Assembly (NCBI GenBank): GCA_030833025.1
Contig: JAURHZ010000075.1
Span: 1 to 9,577 of the forward strand
Direction of reading: 5' to 3'
DNA from: Armatimonadota bacterium
GTDB taxonomy: Bacteria; Armatimonadota; Armatimonadia; Armatimonadales; Armatimonadaceae
Length of the DNA: 9,577 nucleotides
Shown here: piece by piece, positions 1 to 6,806 of the stretch
How positions within the stretch are numbered: the first letter of the stretch is position 1
How the letters are laid out: every line of letters begins with the position of its first letter
Program-made: the position numbers and the translations under genes
The notes under the pieces: model-generated
Databases searched by the model: none
What the model was told of the DNA's origin: nothing
The model's input: only the letters and a program-made list of their open reading frames with translations

Positions 1-69
1 ACGCGATTCTTGAAATCCATCGGAGTGGAAGTCCAGGACCGTCTGTCGTGGATGTGTGGAGATTGCTAG
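1..69 (+). CDS. Possible 3' end of an upstream gene (partial)
   Basis: Frame 1 is open from the window edge to a TAG at 67-69, giving 22 residues that end in LSWMCGDC. There is no start, so if real this is only the C-terminal tail of a gene lying to the left. The stretch FLKSIGVEVQD loosely resembles the short amphipathic tail seen at the end of some cysteinyl-tRNA synthetases (a 'R..L...GI.LED' type pattern), but the match is too short to name it. The other two plus frames are also short (frame 3 stays open to 140), so this could be non-coding. No terminator follows before the ferredoxin gene. Confidence 0.25.
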   Translation, partial: TRFLKSIGVEVQDRLSWMCGDC

Positions 70-239
70 TCTTACTGGTTCCCATACCTGCTTTTAATAT
101 ACCGAGGTCAACCGTACAAACCATCTGCTGGTCTGCATAATTCGTGAAAATAGTCACAAAGTTGTGTGAAGCAATATTGGCAGCCTGCGGACAGCACAGG
201 TAAAACACGTAGTAGCGTTCGATAACAACGGAGACAAAC

Positions 240-659
240 GTGGCAGGAACAAACCCATACATTGATATCCCTCAGGCACCCAAGCCTTCATCCCCGTACA
301 CACTCATCCTTAGGATGGATGGAGATGAGCACACGTTGTCGGTTGATCCAAGTCAGATTCCATATGGTCGGTCCGGACAGCCAGGCTCTATTCTGGATAT
401 TTGCGAAGGCTTTGACCTTGCACTGGAACACACCTGCGGCGGAGTTTGTGCGTGTGCTACGTGCCATGTAATCGTGAGGGATGGTTCGTCATCCTGTAAT
501 GAAGCAACGGATGATGAGCTCGATCAGCTTGAAGAAGCGCCAGGGTTGACGCTCAGCTCACGCCTTGGCTGTCAGTGTGTACCGAACGGAACCAGCAAAA
601 TCGTAATCGTGGAAGTTCCAGGCTGGAACAGGAATGCGGTTAAAGAAACGCCTCATTGA
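240..659 (+). CDS. fdx: [2Fe-2S] ferredoxin, adrenodoxin/ISC Fdx type
   Basis: A 139-residue cytoplasmic electron carrier. The cluster ligands are visible as C66-x5-C72-x2-C75, then C111 in SRLGCQ; this Cys spacing and the context EHTCGGVCACATCHVIV match the vertebrate-type/adrenodoxin and E. coli Fdx family, not the plant-type family. Members donate electrons in iron-sulfur cluster assembly or to cytochrome P450s. The family core begins near residue 20 (YTLILRMDG), so the protein has about 20 extra N-terminal residues and a short insertion (residues 40-50) before the cluster loop. It also has extra cysteines (C55, C70, C86, C113). The start is a GTG preceded by GGAG at 230-233 with a 6-nt spacer, a good ribosome binding site. 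No isc or suf genes are adjacent, so its partner is not evident. Family assignment is secure; the physiological role and the symbol are less so. Confidence 0.9.
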   Translation: MAGTNPYIDIPQAPKPSSPYTLILRMDGDEHTLSVDPSQIPYGRSGQPGSILDICEGFDLALEHTCGGVCACATCHVIVRDGSSSCNEATDDELDQLEEAPGLTLSSRLGCQCVPNGTSKIVIVEVPGWNRNAVKETPH

Positions 660-688
660 TTGCGATAACGAAATAACGCCGGTATTAT
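660..688 (+). promoter_or_regulatory. Promoter of the tRNA-Val gene
   Basis: A housekeeping-sigma style promoter: TTGCGA at 660-665 (4 of 6 to the -35 consensus), a 17-nt spacer, and TATTAT at 683-688 as the -10. Transcription would begin near 695, about 8 nt before the mature tRNA. It starts immediately after the ferredoxin stop codon, so the tRNA need not depend on ferredoxin transcription. Prediction by eye only. Confidence 0.55.
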
Positions 689-702
689 GTTTGTCGTTGC
701 AT

Positions 703-774
703 GGGCGGTTGGCGCAGTGGTAGCGCGCTTCCTTGACACGGAAGAGGTCACAGGTTCAAATCCTGTACCGCCTA
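703..774 (+). tRNA. tRNA-Val, anticodon GAC
   Basis: A complete cloverleaf can be drawn. The acceptor stem is 703-709 with 767-773, the D stem is GCGC 712-715 with 723-726, and the anticodon stem is CTTCC 728-732 with GGAAG 740-744. The anticodon loop is TTGACAC with GAC at 735-737. The T stem is ACAGG 750-754 with CCTGT 762-766, closing a TTCAAAT loop. The discriminator base is A774, as expected for valine tRNAs. The 3' CCA is not encoded and would have to be added enzymatically. The first acceptor pair is G703-T773, a G-U wobble instead of a Watson-Crick pair. The gene reads GUC and GUU codons and stands alone between its own promoter and terminator. Confidence 0.95.
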
Positions 775-779
775 TATTG

Positions 780-811
780 AAACACTTCACGAGTTAGTGA
801 AGTGTTTTTTT
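780..811 (+). terminator. Intrinsic terminator after tRNA-Val
   Basis: An 11-bp perfect stem (AAACACTTCAC at 780-790 with GTGAAGTGTTT at 797-807), a 6-nt loop (GAGTTA) and a run of T residues up to 811, starting only 5 nt past the tRNA. This is a strong Rho-independent terminator for the plus strand. On the minus strand the stem is followed only by a weak T tract, so it may also help stop transcription coming from the convergent DUF1501 gene, but less efficiently. Confidence 0.9.
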
Positions 812-858
812 GTTTTGTCAGCTGTTATAAATCTGCATTAGACCTAACGAGCACCTGC

Positions 859-893
859 CCCTCAGCATCTCTACGGATCGCGAACGCTGAGGG
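859..893. other. Inverted repeat between the converging units
   Basis: CCCTCAGC at 859-866 pairs with GCTGAGGG at 886-893, an 8-bp stem with a 19-nt loop, about 30 nt past the DUF1501 stop codon. There is no T run on either side, so it is not a canonical intrinsic terminator. It could be a 3'-end stabilising hairpin of the minus-strand transcript, or part of a Rho-dependent end, or chance. Nothing else is seen in the 812-923 gap. Confidence 0.3.
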
Positions 894-923
894 ACATCAA
901 CAAGGGCTGTGCACAACGACATC

Positions 924-2372
924 TTAAGATAGAAGGTCTTTGACCACGTGTCCGTGAACATCGGTGAGGCGATAATCCCTCCCCTGATTTCTAAATGTTA
1001 GCTGGTGGTGATCAATTCCAAGCTGATCAAGTATCGTCGCCTGTAGGTCATGCACGTGCACTACACCAGGAACGAATTTGTCCTTTGTTGGTGTTATCAC
1101 ATTGCCACTTTGGTCTAAGAGGTTGTAGCCGTAGTCATCTGTACGACCGTAGCTGAACCCTCGCTTCATACCAGCACCTGACATCCATAAACTAAAGCAA
1201 CGTGGGTGATGGTCACGACCATAATTATCCTTGGAAATCGCTCCCTGCGAGTATGCGGTTCGACCAAACTCCCCTCCCCAAATGACCAGTGTGTCATCGA
1301 GGAGGCCACGGCGCTTTAAGTCAATTATCAGTGCAGCACTCGCTTTATCGGTCAACTTTGCCTGATATCGAGCATTGCCTGGCAGATCACCGTGGTGGTC
1401 CCAGCCCTGATGGTAAAGCTGAATGAAGCGAACGCCCTTTTCTGCGAGGCGACGCGCAAGGACACAGTTGGCCGCAAATGTTCCCGGGGTGCGTGCATCC
1501 TCGCCATACAGTTCGAAGGTTTCTGCGGGCTCGGATGACAAATCTGTCACTTCTGGGACACTTGTTTGCATTCTGAATGCAAGCTCATATTGCGCGAGGC
1601 GGGCATCGACTTCAGGGTCGCTAGAGACTTTACTCTGCTGCTGCTGAAGTACACCGAGTGTATCGAGGACACTTCTACGCGATGATGCTGAAACGCCTTC
1701 CGGATTTTTCAGATAGAGAACCGGGTCCTTACCTGCTCGGAACGGTACTCCCTGGTAGCGAGAGTCGAGGAACCCACTCCCCCAGAGACGCGCATAAAGT
1801 GGCTGATCGCCTTGTCCTTTTGTCACTAGAACGACAAAACCTGGAAGATCCTTATTCATGGATCCAAGACCGTAGCCGACCCAAGCGCCCATCGATGGCC
1901 GCCCAGCAATTTGCGACCCCGTCTGAAAAAATGTCATCGCTGGATCGTGATTGATCGCTTCCGTCCACATACTCCGGACAAGGCAAATGTCGTCAGCAAC
2001 ACCGCCAATGTTTGGAAGCAGGCTACTCAGCCGCATCCCGGACTTGCCATAACGCGCGAAGTCAAACGCACTCCCAGCCATCGGAAGGCTGGCTTGATTT
2101 CCGCTCATCGCCGTAAGTCGCTGCCGACCTATAACCGATGTTGGCAACTGATTTCCATGCTCCTTACGCAGCAATGGCTTCTCATCATATAAATCGATGT
2201 GAGCGGGACCACCACTTTGGAAGAGATAGATTACGCGCTTCGCTTTGGCTGGTTTACGCAGAATACCTGCAGCCTGTGCCCCAGATTCTGCAAGCCCAAG
2301 TGCTCCTAAACCAAGAGATGCGCTACCAAGAAAGTGCCGCCGTGTCATCCGCAGGGGATCAAATTCCGTCAT
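924..2372 (-). CDS. DUF1501 family protein, Tat-exported
   Basis: A 482-residue protein of the DUF1501 family (alkaline phosphatase/sulfatase-like clan), exported and of unknown substrate. The N terminus carries a twin-arginine signal (TRRHFLG at residues 10-16, then a hydrophobic SLGLGALGL stretch and AQAAG). Family hallmarks follow: SGGPAHIDLYDEKP (about 53-66), QGWDHHGD (about 322-329), IWGGEFGRT (about 364-372), GRDHHP (385-390) and the C-terminal LTFRNQGRDYRLTDVHGHVVKDLL. I chose the ATG at 2372 because GAAGAGG lies 7 nt upstream. The in-frame ATG at 2399 would place the start inside the upstream cytochrome gene and lengthen the n-region ahead of the Tat motif. The gene begins 4 nt after the stop of the PSCyt1/DUF1549/DUF1553 gene, its usual partner. 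The family is certain; the biochemical activity is unknown. Confidence 0.93.
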   Translation of the reverse strand: MTEFDPLRMTRRHFLGSASLGLGALGLAESGAQAAGILRKPAKAKRVIYLFQSGGPAHIDLYDEKPLLRKEHGNQLPTSVIGRQRLTAMSGNQASLPMAGSAFDFARYGKSGMRLSSLLPNIGGVADDICLVRSMWTEAINHDPAMTFFQTGSQIAGRPSMGAWVGYGLGSMNKDLPGFVVLVTKGQGDQPLYARLWGSGFLDSRYQGVPFRAGKDPVLYLKNPEGVSASSRRSVLDTLGVLQQQQSKVSSDPEVDARLAQYELAFRMQTSVPEVTDLSSEPAETFELYGEDARTPGTFAANCVLARRLAEKGVRFIQLYHQGWDHHGDLPGNARYQAKLTDKASAALIIDLKRRGLLDDTLVIWGGEFGRTAYSQGAISKDNYGRDHHPRCFSLWMSGAGMKRGFSYGRTDDYGYNLLDQSGNVITPTKDKFVPGVVHVHDLQATILDQLGIDHHQLTFRNQGRDYRLTDVHGHVVKDLLS

Positions 2373-2376
2373 TTCG

Positions 2377-5300
2377 CTACCTCTTCCATACACAGGCATC
2401 GGAGTTCAGCACCGCCTGAGCCACCATCGTCCATGCGGCTACAGTGTGTCGCTGCAATTTTGCGTTTACGGAATGCTTACCGACGGCTGCCACAAGTTTT
2501 GCATCTTCCTGTCGGTCTGCAAAGTACCTAAGCTGCGCATCTAACAGACTGCTTAGTGCTTTGACTTCAATCGCATTTGCTTCACGGCCTGTCGCCGATA
2601 AAAACATGCGTTTGATGCGCAGTTGGTTGTCCGAATCAAGACCAGCTACTTCAAGTACATTCTCAGCAAACACGCGCGCAGCCTCAGCAAATTGCACATC
2701 GTTCATCAGAACAAATGCCTGCAAAGGTGTGCTTGTGCTCGGTCGCCTTGCGGTACATACCTCCCGGGTTGCGGCATCGAAAGCAAGCATGTTCACCATC
2801 GGGGATGTGCGTTTCCAAACTGAATACACGGACCGCCGATACAAATCGGTTCCCACGCTTTCCCGGTACGCAGGGCTCATCGAGTTGGTTTCACGCCACA
2901 AATCACCCGGTTGATAAGGGCTTACCGGTGGACCACCCATTTTCCGGTCCAAAAGCCCGGCGATTGAAAGCGCAGTATCCCGGATCTGTTCCGCTGATAA
3001 ACGCCCGCTTGGTCCACGGGTAAGGTACTTATTGTCTGGATCAAGTTGTCGCTGCTGTTTAGGGACATTTGATGTTCGTCCATAGGCATCCGAGAGCGCC
3101 AGCATTTTGAGGAGGCGCTTAACATCCCAGTCATGTGTCCGAAAGTCTGCCGCGAGCCAGTCCAGCAGTTCAGGATGCGTAGGGCGGCTTCCCTGTACAC
3201 CAAAGTCTTCTTGTGTTTCGACAATACCCCGCCCAAACAGCTGCATCCAGAAGCGATTCACAGCGACTCTTGCGGTAAGCGGGTTCTCATTACTTACCAT
3301 CCACTTTGCAAGATCAAGTCGGTTTGGCTTTGATGCACGTAGCTGCTGCAAGAAGGATGGAACCTGGCGGTTGACCAACATGTCTGGGGTCTTTGGCGCA
3401 TCGTATGCTCCTCTCGCGAGGACATAGGTTGGACGTAGCCCTGGCATTTCTTCCATCGCCAAGACTTCACGCACCCCATCTTCAGCAGCCGCCACTGCAA
3501 ATCGTGCATCTTGTAGTTCTTTGCCTATAGCAAGTGACTCCTCATCGTGGGCTGATGCATAAGCAGTTTGATCCGCAGGAGTGACTTCGTCCAACATCCT
3601 TGGTGCTTCAGCGGGAATCCCCCTTGACATCCAGGAAACTTCTGTCGCAGTAAGTGCACGGTTATAGACTTCGATTTCATCTACTTTGCCGCCTCGGAAA
3701 CCACGCTCCCGGAAGCGTTCACCGACATTGATTGCGTGCGTGCCCGTGCCCTTCCATATATGGTCACGTACAACATTCGTCTCTTGTTGAACTCCGTTGA
3801 TGTAAATGCGGTATCCAGCAGCCTTACTTGAGCCATCATAGGTGACCGTCAGATGCGTCCACTCCTTTGCTCTAATTCGTTGTTTTGTTTCAACAGCGAT
3901 GGCATTGCCTGGCCAGTGCCGGTACATCCTCGCGGTGACTCGTCCAGCTTTGATGGTTACATCACCACCGTGAAAACCAACATCTGTGCCCGCGCTTCCA
4001 TGGAAGACCACCATCTGTTCATCATCAACACGCTCATCGAACAACCACATCCCAACCGTATGCGGTACATGCCGCGCGATGCGACCTGTTCCGCCAAGAG
4101 ATAGCGCATTGTCACCATTTAGCTGAATTGCGCTTCCTTTGACTCCGTTGGTTGATGCTAAGCCAAGCGGAGCTGATGCAGCTTCCGTGTATCCAGGCGC
4201 AGAATTAGGAAACGATGTCCCATTTCGGTCATCAAGGCGATACCGCGCTGTTAGGCCGGGTCGACCAGGAGAAAATATCCGTTTGCCTCCTGTGGACCAG
4301 CCTTTGTGTTCACTAAGAGTTTTCTCAATGGTAGCAACACGATCCTTAGCGCCAGCGATTGCTGCTTCTTGCGCATTTGTTGGCAATAGTAATGATGGAG
4401 TAGGAACGATGTCACTCTGGTTGTAGAGGCCGTATTCATCCACATTGTTAACAAAGGATGCGAGAGCGTAGTAGTCCCGCTGCTTGATGGGATCAAATTT
4501 GTGGTCATGACACCGTGCACATTCGAAGGTCAAGCCTAGAAACGCCGTTGTCGTGGTCCTGACTCGGTCAGCAACCCCTTCCATCCGCCACTCCTCAGCG
4601 ACTGATCCACCTTCGTTCGTCATCCGGTGTAATCGTTGAAATGTTGTGCCAAGTTTTGTCTCGACGGTAGCATCCGGTCGAAGGTCACCTGCCACTTGAT
4701 TCACGATGAACTCGTCATATGGCATGTTTGTGTTCAATGCGCGGATGACCCAGTCGCGGTACGGCCATGTCGGCGACAGCTGATCAGACTGGTAACCGTA
4801 AGAGTCTCCGTAGCGGGCGAGATCAAGCCAGGCTACGGAGGTATGTTCGCCAAAAGCGGGGCTCGCCAAAAGGCGGTTCACGACGGTCTCTTTTGCTCCC
4901 TTTGATGAATCAGCGACAAACGCATTGATATCTTCTTGCGTGGGAGGCAAGCCTGTCAGGTCGAGGGAGACACGGCGCAACCATTCGCGCTTTGTTGCAC
5001 TTCCAGCCGGAACCAGCTTCCGCCGTGTAATCTCTGCATTAATGAAGGCATCAACGGGATTTCCAGGGCCTTTTGGAGTCTTGATCAGCTGGATTGGCTG
5101 GTAAGCCCAGTGTGGTTCATAGTTCGCACCGGAGCGAATCCATGTTGCCAACATTTGCTTTTGTTCACGGGTGATAACTCGCTGGCTGCTTGCAGGAGGC
5201 ATTTGCAGTACTCCGTGAGCATTGATTCTCTGCATCAAGATGCTGGCTGAAGGATTACCAGGCACAAGGATGCGTTTCGCTACCAGGCCATCGCGTCGGT

Positions 5301-5529
5301 CGAGCCTAAGCCCGGCCCGCCGTGCGGCACTGTCGGGACCATGGCAGGTAATACAATTGTCTGCAAGTATCGGCCTGATGTCTTTATTGAAGCCGATACC
5401 CTTTACGGTAGCGTCTGATTTGACATTTGCGGCTGTGGAGGCGAGTGACAGTCCTACAGCCAAAAGGCATGGCAAAACAACCGTTGCTAGTTTCAAATGC
5501 GGCATATTGAGATGTTCCCTCAGCGGCAC
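2377..5529 (-). CDS. Secreted cytochrome-like PSCyt1-DUF1549-LamG-DUF1553 protein
   Basis: A 1050-residue exported protein of the kind common in Planctomycetes and relatives. Order of parts: a Sec-type signal peptide (hydrophobic core about residues 14-31); a Planctomycete cytochrome c-like domain (PSCyt1) with heme motif CITCH at 59-63; DUF1549 (about 155-365) containing a second CxxCH, CARCHDHKFDPI, at 337-341; a LamG/concanavalin-like domain (about 425-630, with YIYINGV and KVDEIEVYNRAL); and DUF1553 (about 730-1000, with NRFWMQLFGRGIVETQEDFGVQG). The LamG part suggests carbohydrate or surface binding. The start is ambiguous: GTG at 5529 has AGGAA 5 nt upstream, while ATG at 5505 has GAGGGA 10 nt upstream and gives a shorter signal peptide. 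It lies 54 nt after hisI on the same strand and 4 nt before the DUF1501 gene. The substrate is unknown. Confidence 0.93.
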   Translation of the reverse strand: MPLREHLNMPHLKLATVVLPCLLAVGLSLASTAANVKSDATVKGIGFNKDIRPILADNCITCHGPDSAARRAGLRLDRRDGLVAKRILVPGNPSASILMQRINAHGVLQMPPASSQRVITREQKQMLATWIRSGANYEPHWAYQPIQLIKTPKGPGNPVDAFINAEITRRKLVPAGSATKREWLRRVSLDLTGLPPTQEDINAFVADSSKGAKETVVNRLLASPAFGEHTSVAWLDLARYGDSYGYQSDQLSPTWPYRDWVIRALNTNMPYDEFIVNQVAGDLRPDATVETKLGTTFQRLHRMTNEGGSVAEEWRMEGVADRVRTTTTAFLGLTFECARCHDHKFDPIKQRDYYALASFVNNVDEYGLYNQSDIVPTPSLLLPTNAQEAAIAGAKDRVATIEKTLSEHKGWSTGGKRIFSPGRPGLTARYRLDDRNGTSFPNSAPGYTEAASAPLGLASTNGVKGSAIQLNGDNALSLGGTGRIARHVPHTVGMWLFDERVDDEQMVVFHGSAGTDVGFHGGDVTIKAGRVTARMYRHWPGNAIAVETKQRIRAKEWTHLTVTYDGSSKAAGYRIYINGVQQETNVVRDHIWKGTGTHAINVGERFRERGFRGGKVDEIEVYNRALTATEVSWMSRGIPAEAPRMLDEVTPADQTAYASAHDEESLAIGKELQDARFAVAAAEDGVREVLAMEEMPGLRPTYVLARGAYDAPKTPDMLVNRQVPSFLQQLRASKPNRLDLAKWMVSNENPLTARVAVNRFWMQLFGRGIVETQEDFGVQGSRPTHPELLDWLAADFRTHDWDVKRLLKMLALSDAYGRTSNVPKQQRQLDPDNKYLTRGPSGRLSAEQIRDTALSIAGLLDRKMGGPPVSPYQPGDLWRETNSMSPAYRESVGTDLYRRSVYSVWKRTSPMVNMLAFDAATREVCTARRPSTSTPLQAFVLMNDVQFAEAARVFAENVLEVAGLDSDNQLRIKRMFLSATGREANAIEVKALSSLLDAQLRYFADRQEDAKLVAAVGKHSVNAKLQRHTVAAWTMVAQAVLNSDACVWKR

Positions 5530-5583
5530 ATTTGTTCCTGCACTAAATCACGTAAGTCACAAGTATTTGACGGTTTGAATAGG

Positions 5584-5976
5584 CTACTTTTTGTAGAGAT
5601 CTTCGGCAGAAATGATGACAGGCTGCGTCTCTGTCCATTCAGTACGAATGGCCTCACGGTAGTAGCACGACGTATGCCCCGTGTGACATGTTGGGCCTGC
5701 GGGAAGAGCTGTGACCAAGAGTGAGTTCATTTCGCAATTGACTGCGACTGCTGTTACCCTCAGCGTCATCCCGCTCGTTTCGCCCTTTATCCAAAACTTC
5801 TGGCGTGACCGGCTCCAAAAACAGACGCGATTTTCTTCAAGTGTTCGCTTCACAGCATCGGCATTCATAAAGCCCAGCATCAACACTTGTTGTGTATCGG
5901 CATCCTGCACGATAGCGGGAACCAGACCATTTTCATCAAAGCGCAATGCAGCGATGAGTGCATTCGCATCAACCAT
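5584..5976 (-). CDS. hisI: Phosphoribosyl-AMP cyclohydrolase
   Basis: A 130-residue cytoplasmic enzyme of histidine biosynthesis that opens the purine ring of phosphoribosyl-AMP. It is a stand-alone HisI, without the HisE pyrophosphohydrolase domain that is fused in many bacteria. Visible family blocks: GLVPAIVQDADTQQVLMLGFMN (in two parts across residues 17-38), FWSRSRQKFWIKGETSG (53-69), and the zinc cysteines C81, C97 (PTCHTG) and C104 with family-typical 16- and 7-residue spacings. Odd point: the usual Asp-Cys-Asp-x-Asp metal-binding segment reads N80-C81-E82-M83-N84, so all three Asp are replaced. The ATG at 5976 overlaps the end of hisF by 8 nt (ATGGTTGA), which points to translational coupling. 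Function is probably retained, perhaps as a natural variant subgroup, but the metal site should be treated as atypical. Confidence 0.93.
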   Translation of the reverse strand: MVDANALIAALRFDENGLVPAIVQDADTQQVLMLGFMNADAVKRTLEENRVCFWSRSRQKFWIKGETSGMTLRVTAVAVNCEMNSLLVTALPAGPTCHTGHTSCYYREAIRTEWTETQPVIISAEDLYKK

Positions 5977-6748
5977 TCTTTACCAACCTTCTTACAGGAA
6001 CTCCGCAGCGTTCCATCGTGTCCTTCAGACTATCAACTGTGTATTCCCCGTAATGGAGAAGCGATGCCAGAAGAACTGCATCGGCATTCCCATAGCGAAT
6101 ACCATCCACTAAATGTTCAGGCGTACCCGCTCCACCACTGGCGATAACCGGTATTGGGACGACATTGGTGACAGCCTTGAGGAGTGGGATATCGTAGCCA
6201 TCCCGGGTACCATCCCGGTCCATCGATGTCAGCAAAATCTCGCCAGCTCCCAGCTCTGCGACGCGTTCTGCCCATTCGATCGCATCGATTCCTGTCGGAG
6301 TGCGTCCACCATGCGTGTGCACCTCCCATCCGCTTGGCGTGTTACCGGTTTTCATCGGGTCGATCGCGACAACAATACACTGACTCCCAAAGCGTTCCGC
6401 TCCTTCGCGAATTAGTTCGGGGTTACGAACGGCTGCAGAGTTAATGCTCACTTTGTCTGCTCCGACTGAGAGAATGCGCCGGATATCTTCAAGCGTGGAG
6501 ATGCCTCCGCCGACCGTAAACGGGATAAAAACCTGTTCGGCAACCCTTGCGGCGATATCGAAAATGAGGCCTCGGTTTTCTGCACTGGCAGTGATATCGA
6601 GAAAAGTAAGCTCATCGGCCCCTTGACGGTCATATGTGGCAGCCAGCTCAACAGGATCTCCGGCATCCCGGAGACCAAGAAATTGGACGCCTTTTACCAC
6701 ACGCCCATCTTTGACATCGAGGCAGGGAATCACCCGTTTTGCAAGCAT
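5969..6748 (-). CDS. hisF: Imidazole glycerol phosphate synthase, cyclase subunit
   Basis: A 259-residue (beta/alpha)8-barrel enzyme that, with the HisH glutaminase subunit, makes imidazole glycerol phosphate and AICAR from PRFAR. Catalytic acid/base residues are present as D11 (RVIPCLDV) and D130 (VVAIDPMKTG). The phosphate-binding loops TVGGGIST and VIASGGAGTPEHL and the C-terminal ADAVLLASLLHYGEYT are intact. Length is normal. HisH is not in this window. ATG 6748 is the only usable start: an in-frame TGA lies 27 nt upstream and no ATG, GTG or TTG comes between. No ribosome binding site precedes it, but a TACAAT hexamer ends 5 nt before the ATG, consistent with a leaderless mRNA. It is the first gene of the minus-strand series and overlaps hisI by 8 nt. 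Confidence 0.96.
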   Translation of the reverse strand: MLAKRVIPCLDVKDGRVVKGVQFLGLRDAGDPVELAATYDRQGADELTFLDITASAENRGLIFDIAARVAEQVFIPFTVGGGISTLEDIRRILSVGADKVSINSAAVRNPELIREGAERFGSQCIVVAIDPMKTGNTPSGWEVHTHGGRTPTGIDAIEWAERVAELGAGEILLTSMDRDGTRDGYDIPLLKAVTNVVPIPVIASGGAGTPEHLVDGIRYGNADAVLLASLLHYGEYTVDSLKDTMERCGVPVRRLVKNG

Positions 6749-6806
6749 GGCAAATTGTATCGTTTGGTGGTGTCACATTTTGTGGTTGGGGTTCGTATAT
6801 CTAATT
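6749..6806. promoter_or_regulatory. Divergent promoter region hisF / TPR gene
   Basis: This 58-nt gap separates two divergent genes. On the minus strand, TACAAT (complement of 6754-6759) lies 5 nt from the hisF ATG, so the transcript would start at or next to the start codon. On the plus strand, TATATC at 6796-6801 lies 5 nt from the GTG at 6807. Neither has a good -35 hexamer at normal spacing. An inverted repeat TGTCACA (6771-6777) and TGTGACA (6806-6812) spans the region with a 28-nt gap and might be an operator, though arms this short can arise by chance. Confidence 0.4.

Noticed and set aside
72..100. Ferredoxin promoter TTACTG - 17 nt - TAATAT
   Set aside because: The spacing is right and the -10 is fair, but the -35 matches only 2 of 6. 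An alternative CATAAT at 136-141 is equally weak, so no single promoter can be called.
5530..5583. Promoter between hisI and the cytochrome gene
   Set aside because: No pair of -35 and -10 hexamers with acceptable spacing was found on the minus strand in this 54-nt gap.
6636..6806. N-terminal extension of the TPR-like frame
   Set aside because: Up to 6748 it is antisense to hisF, which is highly conserved, and beyond that it crosses the promoter gap. The sequence there is not TPR-like. The hydrophobic stretch from 6747 is kept only as a low-probability alternative.
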